From Streptomyces sp. HSG2 (GTDB taxonomy: Bacteria > Actinomycetota > Actinomycetes > Streptomycetales > Streptomycetaceae), in NCBI RefSeq assembly GCF_016598575.1, contig NZ_CP066801.1, positions 2,604,001 through 2,668,000 on the forward strand: a DNA stretch of 64,000 nt. The letters are read 5' to 3'. The translations under genes were made by a program, and so were the position numbers. Of this stretch, positions 46,069 through 53,952 are shown in pieces. A model generated the notes under the pieces. It saw only the letters and a program-made list of their open reading frames with translations. It was not told the DNA's origin and did not search any database. Numbering within the stretch: position 1 is the stretch's first letter; the number at the start of each line of letters is the position of its first letter.

Positions 46069-46845
46069 ATGCCGCTGTGTCCCGGAGAACGCTCCGGGGG
46101 CGTCGTCGGACCCACCGAGGCGCCCCACGATCCGACGCCGGACGGCGCCGGCGGTGGTCCGCCCCGGGCGGGCCGGAGCGAAGCGCGACGCCTGAGACGG
46201 TTCGTGACGGCGGGGCTGGCGGCGTGCGCCGTCGTGGTGCCCTACGCCGTGGTGACCCCGGTCCCCGAGATCACCACGGGTCGTGCGGGGACTCCGTCCG
46301 TCGGGCCGGGCGCCGGTGGCCTCGCCCCGCGGGCCGCGCCGGGGGGAGGCCGACCGGCGGGCACGATCTCGGAACGCCCGGGCGGCACCGTGCCGCACGC
46401 CGAGGTCGACCCCACGGCCGGCCCCGGCGCACGGGCCACCGGGAGTCCCACGAGGCGGGCCCTCGTGCCGGGGCGCGCCACCGCCGTGCGCTGCGGACCC
46501 CGGCTGACCTCCGCGGACGGAGCCGAGGCCCAGACCTGTGTGCTGGTCCAGGGCGGACGGATCTGGGCCCGCGCCTACTACCGGAACAGGACCGGCGCCC
46601 CGCTGGAGGCGGTGCTGAGCCTGATGGACCCCGGAAGCGGCGCCGTGCGGACCCGCTGCTCCCTCGGTGCCGACGAGGATCGTCCGGCCAGCTGCGACAC
46701 CCCGCGCGGGCCCGTCCGCGGCGCGCCGGTGGAGTACTGGGCGGTGACGGAGCTCGCGAGCCGGGCCGGATATGGTCCCCTGCTCCTGCGGTCCGGCAGC
46801 GACGCGGGCGCCGGACATCTCGAGGGCGCCGTGTCGGCGCCCTGA
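46069..46845 (+). CDS. Secreted hypothetical protein
   Basis: 258 residues: an Arg-rich start, one hydrophobic segment (FVTAGLAACAVVVPYAVVTPV, about 45-65) that could be a signal or anchor, a Gly/Pro/Ala-rich middle, and a compact C-terminal domain with four Cys (VRCGP, AQTCVL, RTRCSLG, ASCDTP) that could form two disulfides. The Cys pattern and a steady frame support coding. The ATG has no visible ribosome site, so the start is uncertain. It follows the PrimPol-like gene by 56 bases on the same strand. Confidence 0.6.
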   Translation: MPLCPGERSGGVVGPTEAPHDPTPDGAGGGPPRAGRSEARRLRRFVTAGLAACAVVVPYAVVTPVPEITTGRAGTPSVGPGAGGLAPRAAPGGGRPAGTISERPGGTVPHAEVDPTAGPGARATGSPTRRALVPGRATAVRCGPRLTSADGAEAQTCVLVQGGRIWARAYYRNRTGAPLEAVLSLMDPGSGAVRTRCSLGADEDRPASCDTPRGPVRGAPVEYWAVTELASRAGYGPLLLRSGSDAGAGHLEGAVSAP

Positions 46846-47230
46846 CCGGCGGCTCGGCGAGTTCGCCGCGGCGCGCCCCTCCGCTCTCGACAGGTCGTCG
46901 TCGGGCACTCACGGCGCCGGCCCGAGGACCGGGGGCAGCGCGGCCGGGCCGGCTGGACCGAGGGCGAGTCGGGGTGGTGCGCGGTGGTGCCGTGGGGACG
47001 GCATGGAAAGACCCGGTTGCTGGCGACGGGGGATGCACCAGCAACCGGGCTACGGGAACGGTAACAAGAGATCGGCTGTTAGCAAATTCGATCTCTGCTT
47101 TTCCGGTCAGCTACTGGCTTGTCGTGCGAAGGAGTTGCGGCTCTGTGACCGGAGTCACGGCACGGCCGAGGCGGCCGTGCGGGGTGCTCGTCCCTCGACA
47201 CGCCCGAACCGCCCTCGGCCCCGACGCGGC
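46846..47230. other. Structured, lower-GC convergent intergenic region
   Basis: 385 bases between convergent genes. About 46997-47160 is clearly lower in GC than the surroundings and packed with inverted repeats: the 12-bp stem at 47012-47049, AGAGATCG/CGATCTCT at 47067-47096 followed by GCTTTT, and GTGAC/GTCAC at 47143-47156. It could be tandem terminators or a small RNA gene. No known RNA family was recognised. Confidence 0.6.
47012..47049. terminator. 12-bp hairpin, likely bidirectional terminator
   Basis: CCCGGTTGCTGG (47012-47023) pairs exactly with CCAGCAACCGGG (47038-47049) around a 14-base loop. Confidence 0.6.
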
Positions 47231-48193
47231 TCAGCTGAGTGTGACCTGGCGGTTGGTGAGGCCTCCGCGGGCCCGGCGTTCGTCCGCGGTGAGCGGGGCG
47301 GTCGCGGCCAGGGCGTCCGCGAGGCGTTCGGCGAACTCGACGGCCGGCTTCTCCACATCGGTGGCGGTGGTGGAACTGGGCAGGTCCCAGACCGGAACGG
47401 TCAGCCCGTGGGCACGGAACGAACCGACGAGCCGGGTGTCCTGGCCGATACTCGACCGACCGGCCGCGTGCAGGCGGGCGAGAGCGTCCAGAAGCCGCTC
47501 CTCGGGATGCGGCATCACCCACCGCAGGTGGTTCTTGTCGGGCGTCCGGCACCAGTACGCGGCGTCCACACCCCGCAGGCGCACGGTCGGGATCGCCGCC
47601 TCGTTGGCCCGCTCCAGGGAGGCGGTCACCTCGGGCGAGGCATGCTCCGCGTCCGGAACCCAGAACTCGAAACCCTCGTGCACGGTCGGCTCGAACGCGG
47701 CGGTCGGGTCGAGGAGGTCCTGCAGGCGGGGCGCGTCCGCGGGAACCCGGCGGGCCTGGACGGGTGTCCCCGGCTCGGCGGCGAGCGCACGCTTCAGGGT
47801 GTCGGCGAGGTCCCGACTGAGGTCGCCCGAGGCCGTGTCGTTCTGCAGGCCGATCAGGACGGAGCCGTCGTCGCGCCGCAACGCGGGCCAGGCCATCGGC
47901 AACACGGTGGCCAGGGTGACGGAGGGAACGCCGTCGGGCAGTTCCCCGCTCAGGGACAGGGGCGCGGTGGCGGCGGGTACCAACTCGCGCAGGGCCACCC
48001 AGTCGCACTCTCCGGGGAGACCCTCGAAGGGCCGCCGCACCAGCTCGGTGGCGGCCTGTGCTGCGGCTCGCCCGTGGCACGCCTTGTAGCGTCGGCCGCT
48101 GCCGCAGGGGCAGGGTTCACGAGCGCCGACGGCAGGAACCTGCGTGTCGGTCTGCGGGCGTGCGGCCCTCGTCTGCGGTCGCTTCTTGGCCAT
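47231..48193 (-). CDS. DUF5926 family protein with SEC-C zinc motif
   Basis: 320 residues. The N-terminus is Lys/Arg/Gln-rich, followed by a SEC-C-type zinc motif, PCPCGSGRRYKACHG (about 27-41), like the C-terminal motif of SecA. The remainder matches the actinobacterial DUF5926 family, of unknown function. The SEC-C motif suggests binding to protein or ribosome-linked partners. ATG at 48193 with GGGAGACAG upstream. It stands alone between a structured intergenic region and an RsbW-like ATPase gene, both genes on the minus strand. Confidence 0.87.
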   Translation of the reverse strand: MAKKRPQTRAARPQTDTQVPAVGAREPCPCGSGRRYKACHGRAAAQAATELVRRPFEGLPGECDWVALRELVPAATAPLSLSGELPDGVPSVTLATVLPMAWPALRRDDGSVLIGLQNDTASGDLSRDLADTLKRALAAEPGTPVQARRVPADAPRLQDLLDPTAAFEPTVHEGFEFWVPDAEHASPEVTASLERANEAAIPTVRLRGVDAAYWCRTPDKNHLRWVMPHPEERLLDALARLHAAGRSSIGQDTRLVGSFRAHGLTVPVWDLPSSTTATDVEKPAVEFAERLADALAATAPLTADERRARGGLTNRQVTLS

Positions 48194-48369
48194 CGTCGCT
48201 GTCTCCCGTTCGCGGCTCTTCGGTACGGCGGGAGCCTAGCCGTTCGGTGCCCGGCCGCCGGGACCCTGTGGACGACGCGTACGGATCGGCGACGAGGGTC
48301 GGTCGCGGTCGGTGGCCGGCCGGTGCCGGGGGTCGGCCCGGGCTCCCGCACGGGGCGTGGCCGGCGCCT

Positions 48370-49008
48370 TCAGCCGCACTCGTCGAGTGCCTCGGCGAGC
48401 CGTGGCCCGTCCGCCGTCGTACGGGCGGTCGCGGGGGGGCGGGGGTCGCCGCGGCGGTGTCCCGCGTCGGGGTCGTGGACATCCGGGTGGACGACGACCC
48501 AGACGGTCACCTCGCCCCGGGATTCGTCCCGGACCCCCCAGTCGGAGGCGAGCGCGGTGACGATGCTCAGCCCGCGTCCGCCGTGCGCCGTCACCGAGGG
48601 AGTGGCCGGCGCGGGGCGGGTGGGGCCGCCGCCGTCGGTCACCTCCACGACGAGCCGGCCCCGGCCGTCGATCCGCCACTCGACGAGGACGACGCCGTCT
48701 CCGGCCGCGGCCGTCCCGAGCGGCCGACCGTGTCGGCACGCGTTGCTGAGGAGTTCGGAGAGGATCAACACGGCGTCGTCGATGACGCCCTCCGCCACGC
48801 CGCCCCCGCGCAGATGCTCCCGCATCCGGCGTCGCGCCCTGCCCACGCCGGCGGGGCCATGGGGAACGGCCATGCCCGACGACGTGGGCACCTCCTGTGC
48901 CACCACCAAAGCCACCCCCGAGACCTCCTTCGCCCACGCCACGGTGTGGATGCCCCATCGACTTCGACCGGAAACCGGTCGGTCCCCGTCCGGTGACGCA
49001 TTCGACAT
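48370..49008 (-). CDS. ATP-binding protein, RsbW/anti-sigma type (second in window)
   Basis: HATPase_c regulatory ATPase: N-box VLILSELLSNACRHG, G1 VEVTDGGGPTRP and G2 AHGGRGLSIVTALA. Total 212 residues, with an N-terminal KEVSGVALVVAQEVPTSS extension and a disordered Pro/Arg-rich C-terminal tail. Related to the anti-sigma kinases common in Streptomyces; the partner is unknown. The ATG at 49008 lacks an obvious ribosome site, and the GTG at 48942 (VAWAKEVSG) matches the conserved family start, so the protein may be 22 residues shorter. Confidence 0.85.
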   Translation of the reverse strand: MSNASPDGDRPVSGRSRWGIHTVAWAKEVSGVALVVAQEVPTSSGMAVPHGPAGVGRARRRMREHLRGGGVAEGVIDDAVLILSELLSNACRHGRPLGTAAAGDGVVLVEWRIDGRGRLVVEVTDGGGPTRPAPATPSVTAHGGRGLSIVTALASDWGVRDESRGEVTVWVVVHPDVHDPDAGHRRGDPRPPATARTTADGPRLAEALDECG

Positions 49009-49337
49009 GCGCGCACACGAAACGAACGCGCCGGAGCACTCCTGGTAATGGTGCCGGGGTGGTGCGGCGGCCTGTCTGGCCGGATTTCGTCGCTGTGGCC
49101 GATAGTGGAGGATGCGTCGGATCGCGCCTCGGGGTCAAGGCCCGCGACGTCTTTCCTCTACAGGAGGCCACAAGGCCCCCGGGGCGATCCCGAAGCGGGC
49201 GGAGGAAACCCGTTCGTGGCCGCCGGGGCGTGCGCCCCCCCGGGCACGAGTCGGCGAGAGCGCCCGCAGCGCCGGCGGAGGGTTCGGACCCCCGGTGCGG
49301 CGGCGGCCGGGCGTTCGTCTCGGGAACGACGGTGGGC
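49009..49337. other. 329-bp gap upstream of the RsbW-like gene
   Basis: No supported gene. It lies between the minus-strand glycerophosphodiesterase gene and the RsbW-like gene and should contain the 3' end of the former's neighbour transcript and the RsbW-like promoter. Only GC-rich noise frames are seen. Confidence 0.5.
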
Positions 49338-50165
49338 TCAGCCGTCCACCTGCCGCAGCACGCGGCGGGGCCGGTCCGTGATGACGGCGTCCACACCCAG
49401 GTCCAGGCACAGCCGCACGTCGTCGGGATCGTTCACGGTCCACACGTGCACTTGGTGCCCGGCCTCGCGGAGGCGTGCGACCGCCGACGGGTGGGCGCGC
49501 ACCAGGCGGATCGAGGGCCCGGCGATCGAGACTCCCGGCGGGAGACGTCCTTCGCGCAGCCGCGGTGAGGCGAACTGGGTCAGGTGGACCACCGGAAGCG
49601 TGGGTGCCGCCGCCCGCACCCGGTGAAGGGAGCGGGCCGAGAAGCTCATCACCCTCACCCGAGACTCCTCGCGGTGGGCTGGTGCGCCCAGGCCGAAGTG
49701 GTCCAGGAGGGCCAGCAGCCGCTCCTCCACCTGTCCCGCCCAACGCGTCGGATGTTTGGTCTCCACCGCCAGCTCCACCCGGCGCTCCGCGTCGACGACC
49801 AGTTCGAGGAGGCGCTCCAGAGTGAGCACCGAGGTCGCCTCCCGATCCTCCGGAGAGTGCTCCCACTCGGGCTGCTCCGCCCGGCCGGACCAGGCCGTAC
49901 GTTTCCTGCGAGAGCCGAAGTCCAGTGCGGCCAAGTCGGCGAGTTCCAGGGCGGAGACCGCGCCCCGGCCGTTGGACGTGCGGTCGACCCGCCGGTCGTG
50001 GACACAGACCAACTGTCCGTCCGCGGTCAGGCGCACATCGCACTCCAGGGCGTCCGCGCCGTCCTCGATGGCCTTCCGATAGGCGACCAGGGTGTGCTCG
50101 GGAGCCTCTTCCGACGCCCCACGGTGAGCGACCACCTGGATTCGCCGCTGCCGCGCGTGGGTCAC
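49338..50165 (-). CDS. Glycerophosphodiester phosphodiesterase
   Basis: GDPD-family enzyme that hydrolyses glycerophosphodiesters to glycerol-3-phosphate and an alcohol. 275 residues with no signal peptide. The family signature VVAHRGASEEAPEHTLVAY contains the HRG and the metal Glu; the usual PENT is PEHT here. The second block ALECDVRLTADGQLVCVHD supplies the E-x-D metal ligands and catalytic His. The C-terminal VHVWTVNDPDDVRLCLDLGVDAVITDRP is typical. The GTG at 50165 (VTHARQRR) gives the canonical start of the barrel; upstream frame is noise. Confidence 0.92.
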   Translation of the reverse strand: MTHARQRRIQVVAHRGASEEAPEHTLVAYRKAIEDGADALECDVRLTADGQLVCVHDRRVDRTSNGRGAVSALELADLAALDFGSRRKRTAWSGRAEQPEWEHSPEDREATSVLTLERLLELVVDAERRVELAVETKHPTRWAGQVEERLLALLDHFGLGAPAHREESRVRVMSFSARSLHRVRAAAPTLPVVHLTQFASPRLREGRLPPGVSIAGPSIRLVRAHPSAVARLREAGHQVHVWTVNDPDDVRLCLDLGVDAVITDRPRRVLRQVDG

Positions 50166-50470
50166 CGGACCATCGTGCCACCGCCCGGGGAGCGTGGACG
50201 AGCCAGGGACGTTCTCGGCGCATTCCCCGCGAGCCTTCCACGACGTCCCCCGACCGACCCGCTTCCCCTCCTCGGGGTGAGGGCACGGCACGCGCGGGTG
50301 GGGAATGCCCGATTCCACAGGGACCGCTTATGGTGCTCTGACGGCCGGTGGGAAAAGCTGACGGCGGGCAAGGTACCCGTACGGTGGGAACGTGCCGGAC
50401 CACCGGGGCCGGTACGACGTGCGTGGGCGGCGCCGGTCGGAACGACAGGCCGCGGATCGAGGAGAGAGCT

Positions 50471-51916
50471 GTGAGCACCGAGAACGAGGGCACCGAGGTA
50501 CCCCCGGCCCCGTCCGCTCCCCCCGGGCCGGTGGACCCTCGATCCGCCTCTTCGCGGCAACCGGCCCCGCCGCCTTCCGACGCCTCCGAGCAGGGACCGC
50601 CTCCGGACCCGTCCTGGCCGCCGCCCCCACCCCTGTCACCGCCGGCCTCCACGGGTGACGGGTTCGGCGTGGGTTCCGCTTCCGGCCCCGGGGCCTTCGG
50701 TCCGCCGCCCCCCGGAGCCCACGCCGGCGGCGAGGGTCCGGGCCTCCCCGGCGGCGGGGGATGGGGCGCGTCGTACCAACCGCCCGCGCCGCGCGACGGG
50801 CGCGGTCGCGGCGGCGCGGTCGCCGCGGTCCTGGTCGCCGCGCTCGTGGCGGGCGCGTTGGGCGGGGGCCTCGGCTACACCCTGGCGAGGAACGGCGACC
50901 GGACCGGCTCGACGACGGTGTCCGCCTCCGACACCGGCGGATCCCTCAAGCGGGACGACGGGACGGTGGCGGCGGTGGCGGCGGGGGCGCTGCCCAGTAC
51001 CGTCACCATCCAGGCCGAGAGCACCGACGGGGAAGGCGGCACCGGGACCGGCTTCGTCTTCGACAAGCAGGGACACATCGTCACCAACAACCACGTGGTG
51101 GCCGGAGCGGTGGACGGCGGACGGCTCTCCGCGACGTTCCCCGACGGCAAGAAGTACGACGCCGAGGTCGTGGGCCATGCCCAGGGCTACGACGTCGCCG
51201 TCATCAAGCTGGAGAACGCGCCGTCGGACCTCGCCCCTCTGCCCCTGGGCGACTCCGACGAGGTGGCGGTCGGCGACTCGACGATCGCCATCGGAGCCCC
51301 GTTCGGCCTGTCCAACACGGTGACCACGGGCATCATCAGCGCCAAGAACCGCCCGGTCGCCTCCACCGACGGCAGCGCCGCCAGCAAGGCCTCCTACATG
51401 AGCGCCCTGCAGACCGACGCCTCGATCAACCCCGGCAACTCCGGGGGGCCGCTGCTGGACGCCCAGGGCAGCGTGATCGGCGTCAACTCCGCCATCCAGA
51501 GCGCGGGCAACGGCCTGGGAGGCGCGGGGCAGGCCGGCTCCATCGGTCTGGGCTTCGCCATTCCGATCAACCAGGCCGAGTACGTCGCCCAGCAGTTGAT
51601 CCGAACGGGCCAGCCGGTGTACGCGAAGATCGGCGCCTCCGTCTCCCTGGAGGAGACCACGAGCGGGGCCCAGATCACCGAGGAGGGGGTCGGCGGCAGC
51701 AAGGCCGTCGAGAGCGGCGGTCCCGCGGCCGCCGCCGGCCTGGAGCCCGGTGACGTGATCACGAAGTTGGACGATCGAGTGATCGACAGCGGTCCGACGT
51801 TGATCGGCGAGATCTGGACGCACAAGCCGGGCGACGAGGTCACGGTCACCTACGAGCGAGACGGCACCGAGCGCACCACCGAACTCACCCTCGGCTCCAG
51901 GGTGGGTGACGACTGA
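50471..51916 (+). CDS. HtrA/DegP-like serine protease with PDZ domain
   Basis: Membrane-anchored trypsin-like protease of the HtrA (S1C) family, acting in extracytoplasmic protein quality control. 481 residues. A Pro-rich disordered cytosolic tail (1-110), one transmembrane helix (AVAAVLVAALVAGALGGGLGYTLA, about 116-139), the protease domain with the intact triad His208 (TNNHVV), Asp241 (YDVAVI) and Ser324 (NPGNSGGP), and a PDZ domain from about 385 to the end. GTG at 50471 with GAGGAGAGAG upstream. It precedes tRNA-Ser. Confidence 0.96.
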   Translation: MSTENEGTEVPPAPSAPPGPVDPRSASSRQPAPPPSDASEQGPPPDPSWPPPPPLSPPASTGDGFGVGSASGPGAFGPPPPGAHAGGEGPGLPGGGGWGASYQPPAPRDGRGRGGAVAAVLVAALVAGALGGGLGYTLARNGDRTGSTTVSASDTGGSLKRDDGTVAAVAAGALPSTVTIQAESTDGEGGTGTGFVFDKQGHIVTNNHVVAGAVDGGRLSATFPDGKKYDAEVVGHAQGYDVAVIKLENAPSDLAPLPLGDSDEVAVGDSTIAIGAPFGLSNTVTTGIISAKNRPVASTDGSAASKASYMSALQTDASINPGNSGGPLLDAQGSVIGVNSAIQSAGNGLGGAGQAGSIGLGFAIPINQAEYVAQQLIRTGQPVYAKIGASVSLEETTSGAQITEEGVGGSKAVESGGPAAAAGLEPGDVITKLDDRVIDSGPTLIGEIWTHKPGDEVTVTYERDGTERTTELTLGSRVGDD

Positions 51917-51928
51917 CCCGCCCCGCCG

Positions 51929-51955
51929 ACCGGCCGGGCTTCCCCGCGGGCCGGT
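51929..51955 (+). terminator. Hairpin after the HtrA gene
   Basis: ACCGGCC (51929-51935) pairs with GGCCGGT (51949-51955) around a 13-base loop, 13 bases after the stop. Confidence 0.5.
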
Positions 51956-52136
51956 ACTCGGCGCCGGAGACGCTCGTCGACGGACAGGGGGGTCCGCCCC
52001 GACATCCGGCGGTGGGCCGCCGCCCGCGGAGGCCCCGACGACGCGGAGTCCGTGGGCCATGTGTGGACCACGGCCGCCGGGCGAGGCCCGAGGCCGGTAG
52101 TCTGTAGGCGCCCCGCCCCAGGTGGGACGGGGGCGA

Positions 52137-52223
52137 GGTGGGTTGCCCGAGCGGCCTAAGGGAACGGTCTTGAAAACCGTCGTGGCAGCGATGTCACCGT
52201 GGGTTCAAATCCCACACCCACCG
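52137..52223 (+). tRNA. tRNA-Ser(UGA)
   Basis: Cloverleaf with acceptor stem GGTGGGT/ACCCACC, anticodon TGA at 52171-52173 in loop CTTGAAA, a long variable arm typical of serine tRNAs and T-arm GTGGG-TTCAAAT-CCCAC. Discriminator G; the 3' CCA is not encoded. It reads UCA (and by wobble other UCN) codons. Confidence 0.97.
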
Positions 52224-52229
52224 CCCGTG

Positions 52230-52249
52230 GGTCGGCACGCGTGCCGACC
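52230..52249 (+). repeat. 20-bp perfect palindrome directly after tRNA-Ser
   Basis: GGTCGGCACGCGTGCCGACC starts six bases after the tRNA 3' end. It would fold as a 10-bp hairpin in the RNA and may aid termination or 3' processing. Confidence 0.8.
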
Positions 52250-52250
52250 A

Positions 52251-52284
52251 CAAGGGGTGCGGCTCTCGTGAGCGGCACCCCTTG
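52251..52284 (+). terminator. tRNA-Ser terminator hairpin
   Basis: CAAGGGGTGC and GCACCCCTTG (52251-52260 and 52275-52284) with an inner GCTC-TCGT-GAGC stem form one long hairpin just after the palindrome. Confidence 0.82.
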
Positions 52285-52561
52285 CGCATCCGTCCGGCCC
52301 TGGCCGTCGGCTCCCTTCTCCTCCATCGGCGATCGGATCGATCCGCGGCCGGGAATCCCCCCAGGTCCTGGCGACCGGCTCGCCCGCGCGCGTGAGGTGG
52401 TCTGTCATGGCCGAGCGGATCTCGGCTCGACGTCCTTCCCGGTCGGGAAGTCCCACCCGGGTGTGTTTCGGCCCGATCGCCGGCCGCCACATCCTCCGCC
52501 GGGGCGAGCTGTGGCATTTTCCTCTGTCGCCGCAGAGTTCCGGCCGGTAATCTCCGCGTCC

Positions 52562-52951
52562 ATGGGGAAACTGGTCCGTCTCTATTGGGGTTACATCGTG
52601 GCCGCGGCGTTGGTCGTCGCCTGGAGCCAGCAATGGGCGTTGCCGGGCATCGTGGCCCTCTCCGTCGGCGTCTCGGCCTATGCCGCCTTCCAGGTGCCCG
52701 TCTGGTGTGGGGCGGTCAACCGGGACGGGCGGACCTACTGTCGTAACAACGCCTATGGGGTGTTGATGGGTTGTTCGAAACGCCAACACCGCTGGCAGAA
52801 GATCCGGATGATCGTGCTGCGCAGCAAGGTGGGGAATGCCGGGCGCGCCATCTTCCCCACGGCCAAGGAGAAGTTCAACGGCGTGCTCGCAGTGGGGGGT
52901 TTGATGTCGGCCGTGGCCGCCGTGGTCGTTCCCGTACTGACGGGCGATTGA
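52562..52951 (+). CDS. Small membrane protein, hypothetical
   Basis: 129 residues with two N-terminal hydrophobic helices (LYWGYIVAAALVVAW and LPGIVALSVGVSAYAAFQV), a polar Cys-bearing loop (VWCGAVNRDGRTYCRNNAYGVLMGCSKRQHRWQK) and a C-terminal hydrophobic helix (AVGGLMSAVAAVVVPVL). The spaced Cys and His residues in the loop could bind metal. I do not recognise the family. The ATG has no ribosome site, so it may be leaderless or start elsewhere. The frame shows steady coding character. Confidence 0.7.
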   Translation: MGKLVRLYWGYIVAAALVVAWSQQWALPGIVALSVGVSAYAAFQVPVWCGAVNRDGRTYCRNNAYGVLMGCSKRQHRWQKIRMIVLRSKVGNAGRAIFPTAKEKFNGVLAVGGLMSAVAAVVVPVLTGD

Positions 52952-53055
52952 GCGCGGCGGTACGGAAGCGGTTGTCCACGGCCGCGATGTGACGGCGTCT
53001 CGGGCCGCCGGTCGCCGATGCGACGGCTCCGTACGTGCCGTGTTTTGCTGGATCG

Positions 53056-53760
53056 ATGGAGAGAGACGACGCCGTCCCGCTGGTGGCGGCCCGACGAGTC
53101 CGGAGAAGGACCGCTCGCGATGTCGAGGGCTGTGCGGGCGTGCTCGCGGAGGTCCATCGGGCCGATGGGTACCCGATGGACTGGCCCGAGGACCCGCGCT
53201 CCTGGCTCACGCCGTGCTCCTCGCTGGCTTCCTGGGTCGCGGAGGCGGACGGGTGTCCGGTGGGTCACGTCGGGTTGTCCCGGAGCGGTCCCGCCGACGC
53301 GGCGCCGGCGGCGTGGAGCGACCGAACGGGGCGGCGGGTCGAAGAGGCCGCAGTGGTGAACCGGTTGTTCGTCGCGCCGTCGGCCCGCGGGCACGGACTG
53401 GGTGGGCTGCTTCTCTCCAGGGCGGTCCGGCACGCGGACGGTCTCGGTCTGCGCGCGGTGCTGGACGTGGCGGCCCATGACACCGCCGCGAGGGCTCTCT
53501 ACGAGAGCCTCGGGTGGGAGTTCCTCGGCAGCGTGGACCAGTGGTGGGGTCCGGACCGAAGGGTGACCGTGTGCTGCTACGGGTCGGTTCCCGGGGCACG
53601 GTTCTCGGCCTCGGTGGCGAGGCCGAGAACCGTGTCTGATCCGGTCCGGCCACGGTCGCGTGCGGAATCCGCGCCGTTCACCTCGACTCCGGGCGGTACG
53701 CCCGGTGCCGCCGCTCGATCCGCGCCACGGAGTGCCGCGCCGCGACCGCGGGGCGGCTGA
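53056..53760 (+). CDS. GNAT N-acetyltransferase with atypical C-terminal extension
   Basis: GCN5-related acetyltransferase that moves an acetyl group from acetyl-CoA to an amine. From the ATG at 53056 it has 234 residues. The acetyl-CoA motif A is LFVAPSARGHGLGGLLLSRAV, motif B is TAARALYESLGWEFLG. The domain ends at about DRRVTVCCYG (53580). The ORF then continues 60 residues of Ser/Arg/Pro-rich sequence and runs through a 17-bp terminator-like hairpin, so the end of the gene may have been altered. Start uncertain (no clear ribosome site). Substrate unknown. Confidence 0.82.
   Translation: MERDDAVPLVAARRVRRRTARDVEGCAGVLAEVHRADGYPMDWPEDPRSWLTPCSSLASWVAEADGCPVGHVGLSRSGPADAAPAAWSDRTGRRVEEAAVVNRLFVAPSARGHGLGGLLLSRAVRHADGLGLRAVLDVAAHDTAARALYESLGWEFLGSVDQWWGPDRRVTVCCYGSVPGARFSASVARPRTVSDPVRPRSRAESAPFTSTPGGTPGAAARSAPRSAAPRPRGG
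53597..53634. terminator. 17-bp perfect hairpin inside the 3' part of the GNAT ORF
   Basis: CACGGTTCTCGGCCTCG (53597-53613), loop GTGG, then its exact complement (53618-53634). This is the strongest hairpin in the window. By strength and shape it looks like a terminator, but it is within the annotated reading frame. Confidence 0.8.
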
Positions 53761-53812
53761 GCCAACGGGCCCGGGTCAGGAGCCGAGTGCCGGGAGCCCC
53801 CGCCTCCGGTCG

Positions 53813-53843
53813 ACCCGCGCACCCGCGCACCCGCGCACCCGCG
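53813..53843. repeat. Tandem ACCCGCGC octamer, 3.9 copies
   Basis: Exact 8-bp units at 53813, 53821 and 53829 plus a partial unit to 53843, in the gap between the GNAT and MaoC-fusion genes. Such short GC repeats can vary in number. Confidence 0.9.
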
Positions 53844-53896
53844 TCGGTCCGGCGGCATGCCACGGCGCGATCCGACGGGCGCGTCGGGGAGACGCC

Positions 53897-53928
53897 TTGA
53901 CACCGTGCCGGACCTGACGAACAGTCAG
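53897..53928 (+). promoter_or_regulatory. Promoter-like TTGACA and inverted repeat before the acyl-CoA module
   Basis: TTGACA at 53897-53902 is followed after 17 bases by a weak -10 (AACAGT, 53920-53925), overlapped by CTGAC-GAACA-GTCAG (53914-53928), a perfect inverted repeat. A regulator bound there would block the promoter. This placement also supports the GTG start at 53953. Confidence 0.45.
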
Positions 53929-53952
53929 ACGCGTCGAGGAGGTGCGGAGCCA

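Noticed and set aside
52137..52223. Integrated element at tRNA-Ser
   Set aside because: No integrase, no repeated tRNA 3' end and only core-type genes around it.
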